Below, piece by piece: positions 11,422-22,241 of a stretch of 64,000 nucleotides of DNA. A program made the position numbers and the translations under genes. The DNA is taken from NCBI GenBank assembly GCA_002077065.1, contig NAJO01000023.1, forward strand, positions 372,001 through 436,000, read 5' to 3'. Below the pieces are notes generated by a model, which did no database searches, was not told the origin of the DNA, and saw only the letters and a program-made list of their open reading frames with translations. This DNA comes from Cryoendolithus antarcticus (lineage: Eukaryota; Ascomycota; Dothideomycetes; Cladosporiales; Cladosporiaceae). The first letter of the stretch is position 1. Every line of letters starts with the position of its first letter.

Positions 11422-11553
11422 ATCTCGCCTTGAGCAGGGTGTGTGTCGTCAGGTAGGGGCTGCATAATTTGCATGCTCCGTCTACATGCGTGACCGAGTA
11501 GCGCATTATGACTGTGAAGGTTCCAGCAGCAGACCATACCACATAGCGCCGTA

Positions 11554-14103
11554 TCAGTATCCATACCTCTCACGGAGGTTCATTGCTGCCTTGCAGACGT
11601 CGTTCTCAGCGGACGTATTACTTAGCGGCCCGAACGCATGCTCTTGGGGGCGCACTTGAATGACGTGGCCATCTCCGTCCAATACCGCTGTGCTAGCCCA
11701 TGTGCGCTGTATCCCGCATACATAGGACCTGACGACACGAAGCTCATTTCCATACGGATTGTACGTCTCTCCATCTTCGGCGAAGCCCATCGACGGCAAC
11801 GCATCGAAGATGCCGGGCTTATACGGCGGCATATCAGATGGAGATTTCTGGCATATCTGAAGAACGGCTCGATCTAGGTGCCGTCTCCATGTCTGGCGGA
11901 TTGCTTGGGAGCACCGCCTTGTTGTCTGCAGCGTTCATCCAGCGATACACTCTGTTCATCTCCAACTTGTCCGCGTGGAAGTCAGCGATGAGCTCCTCAT
12001 CGGGGTGGCTCTCGAGACTCGGGTCGGGAACGCCTTCTGGCTCGGGTAGAGGGTCCACAAACAGTTCGTCAAGAACACCATTGCGCTTCAGCTCAGCTAC
12101 AGCATTGATGCGCTCCTTCTCCGCTTCCATAACCTCGAGATCGGCCAAGTGCTTTGCACGCATCGTCAGGGCCGCCGTATCATCCTGCGACAGGCCCTCT
12201 GGGTACTCGACGCGACCATCTCTGATACAATCCAGTCTCTGGTGTGCCGCCGCGAGGTTTTTCGCGGCGCTCCTGAGGCGTTCTCTAAGCGCTGTTGGGA
12301 AGGCGGCCTCTATTGCGATGCTCAGTTCTTCGCATAAGTTGGCGGTCTGTGCAGCAGAGTTATGCCAGTGACCTGGTGGTGCCGAGACTGGCGTCCCTGG
12401 ACCCACTACGTTGCGCAATGGGGAAGCCCATCCATCCGCAAACTTATCGGGCGTTCGTGCGTGCCGCCCAGATGTAACAACTCGAATGTCTCCTGTTCGA
12501 GTCGAAATTCCTGCAGCCACTTCCACCTCCACACCACCTGAGTTCGAAGGTTCAGGGATCTGATCGATCTCGGAGTACTCCAGGATCTCTACCTGTTCCA
12601 GCGCATCCTCAGCAACTCGAAGCAGTGCAGATCTAGCGGCCGCTAGCTGTTGACGTGATTTATCGGCCCTTTTTGCGAGCACGCTGTGCTCCTTCAGCAA
12701 TTCCCACATACGCTTTCTCTCCGACAATGCGTCATCGAATTCGCTGCTCTCTAGCAATCTGCCCCCAGAGGCAGTCTTTGTTGCCGCTCTCCATACCTCA
12801 GGCAGCTTGCCTCGAGCGAAAAGTGTGCTATTGGTCGTGGCACACGCAATTCGGGCCTTCGCAGCGAGTTTGCTCAGATTCGCTAGACTGCATTGAATCG
12901 CTTCGCCACGCAGCCGTGTCATGATATAACGCTGGATTGACTCCTGCAAGTCTGCACCAAGAATCGCAAGAGCTCCTTGCGTAACGTCAGTCAGCTGAAT
13001 GTCATGCAGAGGGGATGCTAGTGCATCGCTGCTCGGGTCGTTGAAGTCGACCATATAATCTAGCGTCCTGAGACGTTGACGCTCGTCCCACGAGCTGCTC
13101 GTCAAGTCGTGCAACTCTTTTCGCTGCTCTAGCAGCCAGTCGTATTCGTTATCATCCGGATCCTCGTCACCTTGTATCTGTGCAATCCGCTGTTCAACAC
13201 CCCGAAGCTCGACCTCCTCTGCTGTCGCGTACCGAAGCTGCCGGTCCAGATTTCTCATTTCTGTGGTGAAGGCTTTGACCATCCGCTGCGCTCTGATCTC
13301 GCTCAATAAGCCTTCAACGAGTCTGACAGCATTGCGCTCGGAGCCGATCTGCACGGCCGGAATCCCATTTTCCTTGGCCGGATTTGCTGTCGATGCTGGC
13401 TGTTCATCAGCTTGCACCTGGCTTGACGCCGCTGTCACTGCGCGCAAGACCGGTTGTTGCTCGTCTTTAAGGGGCTGGTTTCCGCGTGCACATTGTTGAT
13501 GTCCTCCTGGACATCCAGTGGTCCTCTGATAGCCGTGAGTTGGGTGTCGGATCGATGATCATCTGTTGGCACTGCAGTAGCTTCTTCGAGTCCATTGTCG
13601 ACGTTGATAGGCTTCGAAACATCCGTCTGCTCTCCTATTGCCTCGACAGCAGGACCTAGATCAGCAGGAGCGGGCGACGTAGCATTTCTGTCTAATGGAC
13701 GATCTTGCTTTCGCGTCTTGGTCGTACGCCTGGACTTGGGCTGGCGCTTTGGCTTCTTGACTGCTTTGGACGTGCCAGCCACTGGCTTTGGGTCTTCGTC
13801 CAGCTTTGCTCGCTTTGCTGTACGAGCGTCTTCCAGCTCCTCGATTCGCTTGCGCTTCGGAGCGCTCTGCGCCGTGCCCACACTTTGCGCAGCTGCTTCG
13901 TTTGCGCTCCACTCGCGAGCAGGATCAATGGCCATACCGGCTTTTTTCGCCAAAGACGCTTTCTTCGCACCCTTGGCGCAACCGCCCTTCAATGCAGACT
14001 TTTGCACTTTCTTCGCGCTTGATTTCGCCGTCGTAGCAACAGCAACCGCGGCAGGAGCTTTCGCGACATGCGCAGCGATACGAGCTGAGCGGCGTGGAGA
14101 CAT
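11554..14103 (-). CDS. Unrecognised nuclear-type protein (three-exon model)
   Basis: I do not recognise this protein. Three consecutive minus-strand frames fit one gene: 14103..13492, 13417..11915 and 11856..11554, about 805 residues, with introns of 74 nt (13491..13418) and 58 nt (11914..11857), both phase 0. The donors (GTGCAC, GTGCTC) are weak, so other junctions remain possible. The N-terminal ~150 residues are very basic (SPRRSARIAAHV, AKKVQKSALK, KPKRQPKSRRTTKTRK), suggesting nuclear or chromatin location. The middle and C-terminal parts are helical and acidic, with coiled-coil-like stretches (VEQRIAQIQG, KHLADLEVMEAEKERINAV). Unspliced, the second frame would stop at TGA 11836..11834 with the next ATG one base later, which is why an intron is preferred. 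Alternatively these are two or three separate genes. Confidence 0.5.
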
Positions 14104-14629
14104 CTTGATCGGTGTGGTGTTGGTGACTGTGACGCGTGTGCGCTTCGGCAGAACAAACAACAGTATGCCGGTCTGTACTTCTAGCTGTACCAACAATGGC
14201 TTAGCAGTGTGTTGCTGTTGGAGGCGATGATGTCGAATGAACACAGTGCTTGAAGACCACTATGGTCGAAGAGTAGTCCAACGTTGCTGTGAGGTGTTTC
14301 GCTTGCTCTGCTAGTGGAAGTAAACACGGTGGCGGGGCACAGACAAAAGAGCAACAATAGCATTGAGACACAAGTGAGGGTCGTACCTTCCTTGTCTTGT
14401 TGGCCGCACTCCTTCACTATAAGCCAAGACTCGTGAATGGACCACCCGCTACCGCATCCCATTCACGCACTACCCGTGATTGAACTTCTTGAGTCACTTA
14501 CCGCCGAAATGGTACACAATATCTTCGTTCCACTCGAGGCTACCCATCGAACCACTCACATACTGACATAACATGACCATGTGCACGGCACTATACGTAT
14601 ACTGACCCCGGAAGCTTACTGATCTCAAC
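14104..14629. other. Divergent promoter region between two unrecognised genes
   Basis: These 526 bp separate the ATG of the basic nuclear-type protein on the minus strand from the ATG at 14630 on the plus strand. No coding feature is seen. Confidence 0.45.
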
Positions 14630-15817
14630 ATGGCGTACAAGTCGTCGACGCTAGCAGAGCCCAAAAAGTCGGCGGAGGATCAGGAGACTGGCCAGTCTCG
14701 TGGCAACAAACGGCGTCATGGGACAATGGACGACGAGTTCGAAAACACCAAGTCGAAAAGAGCTAAGCCAGAAGCTGGTTCCGATGAAGGTAGCTGGTCC
14801 ACCGCTATCGTATGCGTAGATGCGCAGGACGCCTGACATCATCGTAGAGACTGTACCGGGTGCAGATAGTCCAACTAGGAGTCCAGAAGAGGACGTTCCT
14901 TTCGACGAAGATCTCGAGTCACGGATGTGGTTGTCTGCTCCAAGAGACATGCACGCGATGGTCCCTTGTGTAGACCATTCAGGAGAGCAGCCAGACTGGT
15001 CAGCGCCCAAGATTATTTGTTCAGGCAGAAGCAACCTCGGCGATATCATCATGACCGAACACTTCGAAAGAGCGTACAACGTTAGACATGCGCAGAAGTC
15101 ACATTACTCCGGCCTGGTCGGTGACATCCTCTGCATCAGAAAGTGGTCGCCAGCTATCGTCACTGGCGTGTCGCTCATCCACAGCGAAGTCGAGATCCGG
15201 CGCTTGACCACCCTCAGCGGCAGGTGGTCGATCGATCATAAGAAGCACCTGTACGTCCTGCATGTCGTCGCTACCCCGGTTGGGGTGTACTGACATACCT
15301 TGATAGGTATTTGCCGGTACAAATACAAGGCTTCGAGCGTCCTGTCGAGCCTGGATGTTGGGGTGGCAACTGCACAAAGCTTCTCATCAATGTGCGCCAT
15401 GGCGGAGACATGCGCTGGACCAATAGCAAGATGTTCATGTCCGCAGGCTCGCCGATGTCTTACTCGGACAGCTTCCCACGAGCTACCGTCGGCCGCATCG
15501 TAGGTGAAGCCGATAGAAAGATCTTGGACATGGTCACGGCCGCGACGTACGCAGAACGCGGTGGACCAACGAGTGCCAGTGATCTAGGCACCGAGATGTC
15601 CCCACCTCCACCTACATTTTTTTCATCGACGAAGAACTCGTATCGCCCAACACCTAGGCCTCGTGGCACTACACTGCCATCGACCAGAGCCACACAGCCA
15701 GCACGCTCTGCATACTCGCGTCGCGATGACACCTACAAGGAGCCGGTCGAGCACAAGAAGATCTATGATCTGAGTGAGAAGGCAAGGAAGTTGTATCGAG
15801 CAAGCGACGGTAGGTAG
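14630..15817 (+). CDS. Unrecognised protein with N-terminal nuclear localisation-like segment
   Basis: Conserved family not recognised. The model has three exons, 14630..14789, 14848..15250 and 15307..15817, giving 357 residues. Intron 1 is 58 nt, with GTAGCT at its donor and a CTGAC branch site. Intron 2 is 56 nt, with a strong GTACGT donor and TACTGAC upstream of TAG. The N terminus is charged with KR-rich clusters (GNKRRHG, KSKRAKPE). The central region (residues ~115-240) alternates hydrophobic strands and looks globular, with several Cys and Trp. The tail is Pro/Ser/Arg-rich and disordered, ending in a short helix. It neighbours another basic nuclear-type gene in divergent orientation. 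No catalytic motif is visible. Confidence 0.65.
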
Positions 15818-16495
15818 GCAACGAACTGATGAAGCGTTGTGAGTCGCAAGGTTGACGGTTGACGATGGGTGTGAGGTGATGGTGGTGCGCGTCTTGGCTA
15901 AGACGCAATGGGACTAGTACGAAAGCTGCTTGTCTGCTGTACGTTAGCGAACACAAAGGATACATTAAGTCGTCTTATTGCTATCAAGATTTGATAGCAA
16001 ATGATTGTAAGTAATGCGAGACGAGAAACGAGTGACTAGTGTGCTCTGATGCTGGTTGCGACGCAATCGCAAGGAATGATTTGACGCCGATCATGTCTCC
16101 GTAGGAGAAGCAACTATCTGATCCGAACGGATCACACAACATCACAAAAGACGTCGGCTCAACAAGCGAGAAGGCGCACACAGTCTCGATCGGTGAGGAA
16201 TAACTCAATAAAGTGCACTTGGTCTCACGAGATGCCATAGCTGCGAAGTGCGTATGATGCACTTACTCGTGAGAACTCGTGGGGCAGAAAATCGTGTGTC
16301 GAAACGAAAAGCAACGTCGATATCTGCTCAGTCCGAGATGATATAAGATGGGGGATGTCGAGATGTGACTCAGTCTCGAAGCCATGTCTCTGACCGGATG
16401 ATAGCAAGCGATCGTGGCTCGTGTGTTGTACACAATACTGTCATGTATTTTGTACTTGAGTTCGCATCCGTATTCGCTCCATTCATTTAGCATGC
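15818..16495. other. Convergent intergenic region containing a hairpin
   Basis: These 678 bp lie between two converging stop codons and probably hold both 3' UTRs. The region is more A/T-rich than its neighbours. A perfect hairpin (15978-16000) is listed separately. No coding feature is seen. Confidence 0.5.
15978..16000. repeat. Perfect 9-bp stem, 5-nt loop inverted repeat
   Basis: TTGCTATCA (15978-15986) and TGATAGCAA (15992-16000) are exact reverse complements around a 5-nt loop. It lies 160 bp past the stop of the upstream plus-strand gene, in a convergent region, so it may sit in a 3' UTR. Function is unknown; chance occurrence is possible. Confidence 0.6.
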
Positions 16496-17580
16496 TCAGT
16501 ACTCGCCTGGTGGCTTGCCATACTTCTCGTTCTGAATGACCTCAATCCAATAGCCGTCCGGATCTATTCGATCAATTAGCATCACTTCACCACCAACATC
16601 ACCGCCCAAGACTCAACGAGTCACTCACCAAGCACAAACGCCACATTCCTCATCCGTCCATCACTCAACTTCTTCTTCCACGACACGCCCTCCTTCTCGA
16701 ATCTCTCACAAGCCTTATTCAAATCATCCACACTCACACAGATATGCCCGAAACCCTGCGGCTCCGAGTTGCCATCATGATACACCTTGCCCTCCTCCTT
16801 CTCCGTGCCGTAATTCCACGTCAACTCCAGCAGTCCTTCCCTGCCAGCTCCCTTGCCCTCGCCATAGCCAAGGAAGTAAAGGTTGAAGCCATTGCTCTCG
16901 TTCTCCGCGGTACGAAGGAGCTGCATGCCCATGACGTCTTGGTAGAATTTCAGACTGGCGTCCTTGTCTTTGATCCGGATCATGGTGTGATTCATCTTGT
17001 ATGTCTGCAGATCGGTGGTGGTCTCTTTCTCCGTCTCGGCCACATCCTTCTGCGAGATGACCTCGACCCAATACTCATCCGGATCCAGCGCGAAAGCGAT
17101 ATGCCTCATTCGTCCATCCTCAAGCCGTTTCTGGAATTTATACCCCGCATCGCTGATCCTCTTGCAAGCCGCTTGGATGTTGTCAACACTGATACACACA
17201 TGTCCGAAACCCTTCCCTGGCTCCTTATTTCCGTTCGCGACTTTGTGATTGGCGTCGTTCTCCGTGCCGTGGTTGTGCGTGAGCTCGATGATGCCTTCTC
17301 TGTCGGTCCAGTGATTACCGTGGGAAGTCGCTTTGGGGGAGTCGTAGGCGAGGAAGTAGAGCGAGAACTTGTTGTCGGGGAAGTCTTTTTGCTCAATCAG
17401 GGACATGCCCAGGTGCTCGTAGAATTTGACAGAGGCTTTGGGGTCTTTCACCCGGAGCATGGAGTGGTTGAACTTGTACTTTGAGGGGTCCGTCATGGTT
17501 GCGAAGGTGCGGGTGGGGTGTAGTTGGGCGGTGATGTTGGTAAGGCGAAGTGAAGTGGTGATTTTACTGCGACGGATCAT
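16496..17580 (-). CDS. GLO1: Glyoxalase I (lactoylglutathione lyase), two-domain form
   Basis: Converts the hemithioacetal of methylglyoxal and glutathione to S-lactoylglutathione. It has 339 residues in two exons, 17580..16629 and 16563..16496, with a 65-nt intron (GTGAGT donor). The last exon completes the second domain (LDPDGYWIEVIQ) and ends GKPPGEY. The protein is a tandem of two glyoxalase folds, as in yeast Glo1 (326 residues). Each half shows the metal-ligand strands: NHSMLRVKD, GIIELTHNHG, GFGHVCISVD and YWVEVISQ in the first; NHTMIRIKD, GLLELTWNYG, GFGHICVSVD and YWIEVIQ in the second. The first 28 residues are basic and Ser/Thr-rich (MIRRSKITTSLR...TRTFA), a likely mitochondrial presequence, followed by a second Met (ATG 17496) where cytosolic Glo1 would start. 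Confidence 0.93.
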
Positions 17581-17819
17581 TCAGTGATGAATTGGTAGTA
17601 GAAGATCGCAGGAAAGAAAGTAGCACTGGTGGAATATCAATGTGTTCATGTTGACGTCGGAGCACTTTCGACCGACGTCATGTCCCCTCATTGATCGTCA
17701 GGGCCAGAACTCTCCAATGAATGCAATGAACATCTCGGAGCTAGAGCCTGCGTTTGATGATGTCGTAATAATGTAGCGCAGTTCCGATAGAAAAGTCGTC
17801 GATACAGTCGTCTATTCCA

Positions 17820-20800
17820 TCAAGGCATCCACTCCAGCGCCCTTGCCGCTTGCACAGCACCAACGACATGTATCGGCACCAAGTCATTCAAGCTTTCTGC
17901 TAGCTGCAATCCTCTGAGCTTAGCAAGACATCCCAGTCCTCTCCACGTGCCTAAAACTTCCCTCAGCATAGCTTCTGCGTGTCGAGCGTTGCCTTCCACG
18001 ATTCCGGCACCAGCAGCCCGGATCTGTATAGTCCAGAGCAGATCCGCTGCGATTGCAGGGAAGTGGGATTGCGCTGCTGATGTCGGGTTGCCGCGCTTGA
18101 TCAGTTGCCCGCAGGCGAGGATAGACGCCGTTGTAATGTGGTTCGGTGTGCTGCGTCGTGGGATCTTGCTACGATCGAGGAGAAGCGACCATGTCTCGTC
18201 TTCGAGGTCGACAAGGTGACCCTCGGCGTCTTTCTCAGGTGCAGCAGCCGGGCCGTCGCTGGGCGCAGGAGTCGGAGGTGCTGTGATCGAATCTGCCGTG
18301 GGCGACACGGTCATCAGGCTTGCGCCCGTCATGGTGCCGCCAGCTTGAGGAGTCGATACCGGTGTCAAAAACGCGCCTGCTCCAGCCGTTGCGTCGCCAG
18401 AATCGCCGATTGAACTCACTGGCGGTGTGAACTGCACAGCGGGCTCAAGGTCGACGGCCAAGAACGTTACAGAAGTCACTTGCTTCCGCCTCGTCTTCTC
18501 GCCCGCAATATCATGCCAACACTGCGCTTCCCACGCCGGAATATGGGACCGCGGCATCGCACGCGTGATGCACACTTTCCAGGGTATTTGCTTCCTGTCC
18601 AAAGCAGACAGCGTGCGTGACCAGACTTGCTCGAACACCTCTGCAACACTTCTACCACGCATGGGCAGTACTACGCTGTCAGCGAACATACCCGCCGCGT
18701 CTGTCCAATGGACTGTAAGCCAGTGTTTGTTCGCGGTAAAGCTGTACGCAAGATGAAGTACAGATCCTTCGTGCAGTAGATCGTGCGGAGGCTCAGCCAA
18801 TAGCTGGAAGTTGACGCGTTTAGGTATTGTAGGCGCGAGGTGGACGCACGGCGCAGTGGTGATGATGCTAGGTGCATCACCCTGCGAAGCTTTCTGGTTA
18901 GCGGCCGAAGGTAGGCGATCGTAGACTTCTCGCGCAAGACTAGCCATATGCGCGCCTGTAAGTATCACCAGCTCATGCGGCTTCAAGATCAGGTCGACCG
19001 GCAGGATCTGCAATACTACATCGGAAGCGGATTTGTTGATGCCGTCTGCCCCGGCACTGTGTGCTAGCAAGTCCACGTACTGCTTATATGCAATGTTGAA
19101 AGCTGCGCACAACACTGGGCGCGGATCAGCAGCGCGATTCGAGAAAGGATCGACAAGGTAGATGACCTTCGTAGTTGCAGCCTCTTCGTGCGCGCAACCG
19201 GCCAAAGCTTTGCCCAAGTCGCCCATGACTTCGTGGTACTGCGGCCACATCGCCTGCAGACTTGCATTTCTGCTATGTGCGGCCATGCTACAGTCCACAT
19301 TGAACAGCCATTGCTGTCTCTTGTCAGGCATGGACTCATCCGTCGCGCCGACCGCGCGATGCAGACCTAGATTGCAACCTTCGTACACTTGACTCAGATC
19401 ATGCATGAATGCCTCGATGGAGTCTCCCAGGTGATCAGAATTCGGCGCAACGCAGTAGTAGCGCAGATTCTTCGCCCTGGAAACAGGCCCAAGGCCAAGA
19501 GCATCCCAGAAGGGCATGGCTGTCGGAAGTAGCTCCAGTGTGTCACCAGCACGGGTGACACACATGTAGGGTATTGTCAAACTCTGCACGTCCGGACCAG
19601 TAGTGCTCGTAGCATCGTGCCTCGGTGGTGGCGGGCGTGGCTGACCTGGCACTTTCGCTGTCGTGGTAGTGACTGGCGTGGGTCGTGAAGGAAGCTCGCG
19701 TGTCATGACCAAGGTGGTAAGATCAGATGGCTTAGTAGTAGGGACTATGCTGTTGAGTAGACCCAAGACTGTATCGGCTGCAGTGCTCGCAGAGGCACTG
19801 TCGGGTGGAATGCCATTAATCCTCAAGACTTGTAAATCGTCGACGATGGAATGCGTAGTCGTGATAGCCTGCTCCGCGAGGACCTGCGAGATCATGACCA
19901 GATCTTGGCTGTTGTAGTCATCCCAGAGCCCCTGCGGATGTTTGCGCTTGTGCCTGACCAGCTGATCGACTCCGCCGAAAGCGCTACATGCCGTAGCTGT
20001 CATGTCTTGTGCCTTGCGGCGAAGATCCTGAAGGTACTTATGATCTGACGCAGTCTGGTTGAACATGGGTAAGCGGGCAACCCAATCTAATGGATTAGTG
20101 CCTGTTACAGCAGACTCCAGGAGCGCACTTCGCTTGCGCTTACGACTTGTCTGTGGTCCATTGGCTGCTTCCTGATGCATGACAGTCTCCATATCTGGAG
20201 ACGAAGCAGAGCTCGACGATATCTCGCTAGAGACCGGGGTGTCAGACCTACCATCTGCTTCGGAGGACTCGTCCGTGCTATCGGATTGTCTGAGCATTCC
20301 ACGCATGGACATAGATGCTGGCCGCGCAGACTTTGAGAAACTTCCGCACTGTCCGCTATCGCTTAGCAAGCTCAGCCGCGCGGACGCATTATTTTTCTGA
20401 CGCTGACCGAACTCCAGTGGCGCAAAGCTGCCCTTCTTTTGGGCTGCAGTGTTGTGTAGCTGATCGGTAGAGGCACTTGCTGGAACTGGCGGCGGTAGTA
20501 GCTGCTCTTTGATCGTTAACGGGGAGAGTGGGCGGTGGTCAAGGATTACTGCATGTGGTCGTGGTGTTTCGGTGTCGGACGACAACGACTCTCCGTTGCC
20601 TCCGCCCGGGGCATGTCCAACATCGATTGTCATGGCAGTATCAGTATCGTGAGCCGCAACGGACGCGATCACCATCGTGTCTTGTAGTGGTGATCCTTTG
20701 GGTTCCTCAACCTCGAATGCGGAACCAGTACCTAAGAGTCCAGCATCTGGCGACAGCCGATCATCATCATCTCTGTGTTCAGACATCAAAACATCACCAT

Positions 20801-22241
20801 CTTTCACAGGTAGAGCCTCGCTGCCCATCACTCTCATGTCGTCCGGTTCGTCGAAGAAGCTGAAGTCCTCTTCATCCACCTCGTCTCCACCTAAGTCACC
20901 AAAGAGATCTTCGTGGTGGCCAGCGTAACCGTGAGTTGCGCCCACTGAGGAAGCGATACTAGGGCCGCGAGGGCGAGTATCTACATGCTCGGGACCGCCG
21001 ACATCCTCACCATTAGCTCCAGAGCCCGAAGCTTGGGGCCCATCAGGAAGCAGTCCAGCAAGCTGCGTGACTGGCGTTGATGTGACATTCGGAGTTTGCT
21101 GGCTTTGCTGAAAGCTCGCCATGCCATCTGGCGGGGTCGGGTACAGGAGGCCGGCCGCATGGGTCTCGGGCCTCTGCACCATCTGTGGGCTCAGGAAGTC
21201 GAACACCCCTCCTGCATTCCCACTTGCATCATAAACAGCATGCAAAGCGACATCGTCGTCCAAATCGTGGTCAGTACGTGGCCCACGTTGGCGCACGATC
21301 GTGTCGTTGAACCACTGCTCGGCGTCGGACAGAAGATCGTTGTATAGTAGTGCATTGTCGCCTGGCGCGCCATTAAGTGGTTCCGAGCCTTGCACACCAG
21401 ATGAAAGGACAAGTTCGTCAGCATGATTCTGAGCGAAAATCAAGGCAACCGGCCACACCATGAGCTCCAAGTCCCTGGTCATTACTTCAATCCAGTCCGC
21501 ATCTGCCTCAATATCAATACCTCCCAACGCCAGTGCCTCCCGCACAGCAAACTGCCAGTCCTCACTTTGCACGGGCTGAGTGACAGTCTTGTCGACAAAT
21601 CTGAGCACTGCCTGCGTACCACCAGGTGCGAGCATTACATCGGTCTCGGGTGAGCTAGCACTGTCAGCAGCGCAGACAGGGTGATAGCGTTTGTCCGTGG
21701 ACGACGTGACGCTGGCAATGACGATGTGTGCGTCGACGTCGCTCCAAGCAAGGTCGAGCCTGACTATCGGACCGCTGTTCTGCAGCAAATCGCTCATAAG
21801 CCATGTGCAATGCCCGACCTTTGTGCCACGTTGTGTCTGCCAAAGGTCGTGCGTGATGGTGGCCTCGATCGCGCGAAGCACTTCCTCCTCTACGGTCGCT
21901 CCATTGAGAAGCTCAGCCTCAGCAGTGTCGCCAAGTGGTCCTTCCAGATATAGAGTGAAGCCAAGACTGGGGATCGAGGCTGCGAGACTGGGGTCGCATG
22001 AGCCGAAGAGGCATAGCTGCATCGCGTCCACGGGTACCTCCGCTCCAGTGGCACCCTTAGATCTGCCATGTGATAGCGTGCAATGTACTCCCGACGCTCG
22101 CAATTGCGTGAGCATAGCTGATATGCCTTCATCGTTCCTCCGGTAGAGGCTACTGGCCTCCCGCTCGTACAATGCCACATGTATATCGGGTAGCCCACGC
22201 AACTCGTGCACATTGGTGGTGCATTGCTTCAGTATATCCAT
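17820..22241 (-). CDS. SSN2: Mediator complex subunit 13 (SRB9/SSN2)
   Basis: Component of the CDK8 kinase module of Mediator; it links the kinase module to core Mediator and represses or modulates RNA polymerase II transcription. Single exon of 1473 residues, within the family range. The N-terminal ~350 residues carry the conserved Med13_N region (opening MDILKQCTTNVHELRGL). A long acidic, Ser/Pro-rich linker follows at residues ~350-720, including a DEEDFSFFDEPDDM patch typical of this subunit. The MID/PIWI-like C-terminal half begins near residue 880 (SLTIPYMCVTRAGDTLEL, then PFWDALGLGPVSRAKNLRYY) and ends with the LSLYR-like tail region (GLGCLAKLRGLQLAESLNDLVPIHV). Its ATG is 408 bp from the divergent ENP2 start codon. 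Confidence 0.88.
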   Translation of the reverse strand: MDILKQCTTNVHELRGLPDIHVALYEREASSLYRRNDEGISAMLTQLRASGVHCTLSHGRSKGATGAEVPVDAMQLCLFGSCDPSLAASIPSLGFTLYLEGPLGDTAEAELLNGATVEEEVLRAIEATITHDLWQTQRGTKVGHCTWLMSDLLQNSGPIVRLDLAWSDVDAHIVIASVTSSTDKRYHPVCAADSASSPETDVMLAPGGTQAVLRFVDKTVTQPVQSEDWQFAVREALALGGIDIEADADWIEVMTRDLELMVWPVALIFAQNHADELVLSSGVQGSEPLNGAPGDNALLYNDLLSDAEQWFNDTIVRQRGPRTDHDLDDDVALHAVYDASGNAGGVFDFLSPQMVQRPETHAAGLLYPTPPDGMASFQQSQQTPNVTSTPVTQLAGLLPDGPQASGSGANGEDVGGPEHVDTRPRGPSIASSVGATHGYAGHHEDLFGDLGGDEVDEEDFSFFDEPDDMRVMGSEALPVKDGDVLMSEHRDDDDRLSPDAGLLGTGSAFEVEEPKGSPLQDTMVIASVAAHDTDTAMTIDVGHAPGGGNGESLSSDTETPRPHAVILDHRPLSPLTIKEQLLPPPVPASASTDQLHNTAAQKKGSFAPLEFGQRQKNNASARLSLLSDSGQCGSFSKSARPASMSMRGMLRQSDSTDESSEADGRSDTPVSSEISSSSASSPDMETVMHQEAANGPQTSRKRKRSALLESAVTGTNPLDWVARLPMFNQTASDHKYLQDLRRKAQDMTATACSAFGGVDQLVRHKRKHPQGLWDDYNSQDLVMISQVLAEQAITTTHSIVDDLQVLRINGIPPDSASASTAADTVLGLLNSIVPTTKPSDLTTLVMTRELPSRPTPVTTTTAKVPGQPRPPPPRHDATSTTGPDVQSLTIPYMCVTRAGDTLELLPTAMPFWDALGLGPVSRAKNLRYYCVAPNSDHLGDSIEAFMHDLSQVYEGCNLGLHRAVGATDESMPDKRQQWLFNVDCSMAAHSRNASLQAMWPQYHEVMGDLGKALAGCAHEEAATTKVIYLVDPFSNRAADPRPVLCAAFNIAYKQYVDLLAHSAGADGINKSASDVVLQILPVDLILKPHELVILTGAHMASLAREVYDRLPSAANQKASQGDAPSIITTAPCVHLAPTIPKRVNFQLLAEPPHDLLHEGSVLHLAYSFTANKHWLTVHWTDAAGMFADSVVLPMRGRSVAEVFEQVWSRTLSALDRKQIPWKVCITRAMPRSHIPAWEAQCWHDIAGEKTRRKQVTSVTFLAVDLEPAVQFTPPVSSIGDSGDATAGAGAFLTPVSTPQAGGTMTGASLMTVSPTADSITAPPTPAPSDGPAAAPEKDAEGHLVDLEDETWSLLLDRSKIPRRSTPNHITTASILACGQLIKRGNPTSAAQSHFPAIAADLLWTIQIRAAGAGIVEGNARHAEAMLREVLGTWRGLGCLAKLRGLQLAESLNDLVPIHVVGAVQAARALEWMP

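Larger units (their letters stand above)
10009..11553. other. Long non-coding stretch with short degenerate repeats
   Basis: About 1.5 kb without a convincing gene. The left part is the upstream region of the cupin gene. The rest holds two families of short repeats, listed separately (10758-11161 and 11312-11421), and an 8-bp inverted repeat. No transposase, reverse transcriptase or tRNA was recognised. It could be a decayed element or a non-coding transcript; the sequence alone does not decide. Confidence 0.45.

Noticed and set aside
10829..11553. Short open frames in the gene-free stretch near 11 kb
   Set aside because: None is long, conserved-looking or contains a domain, and they overlap the short repeats.
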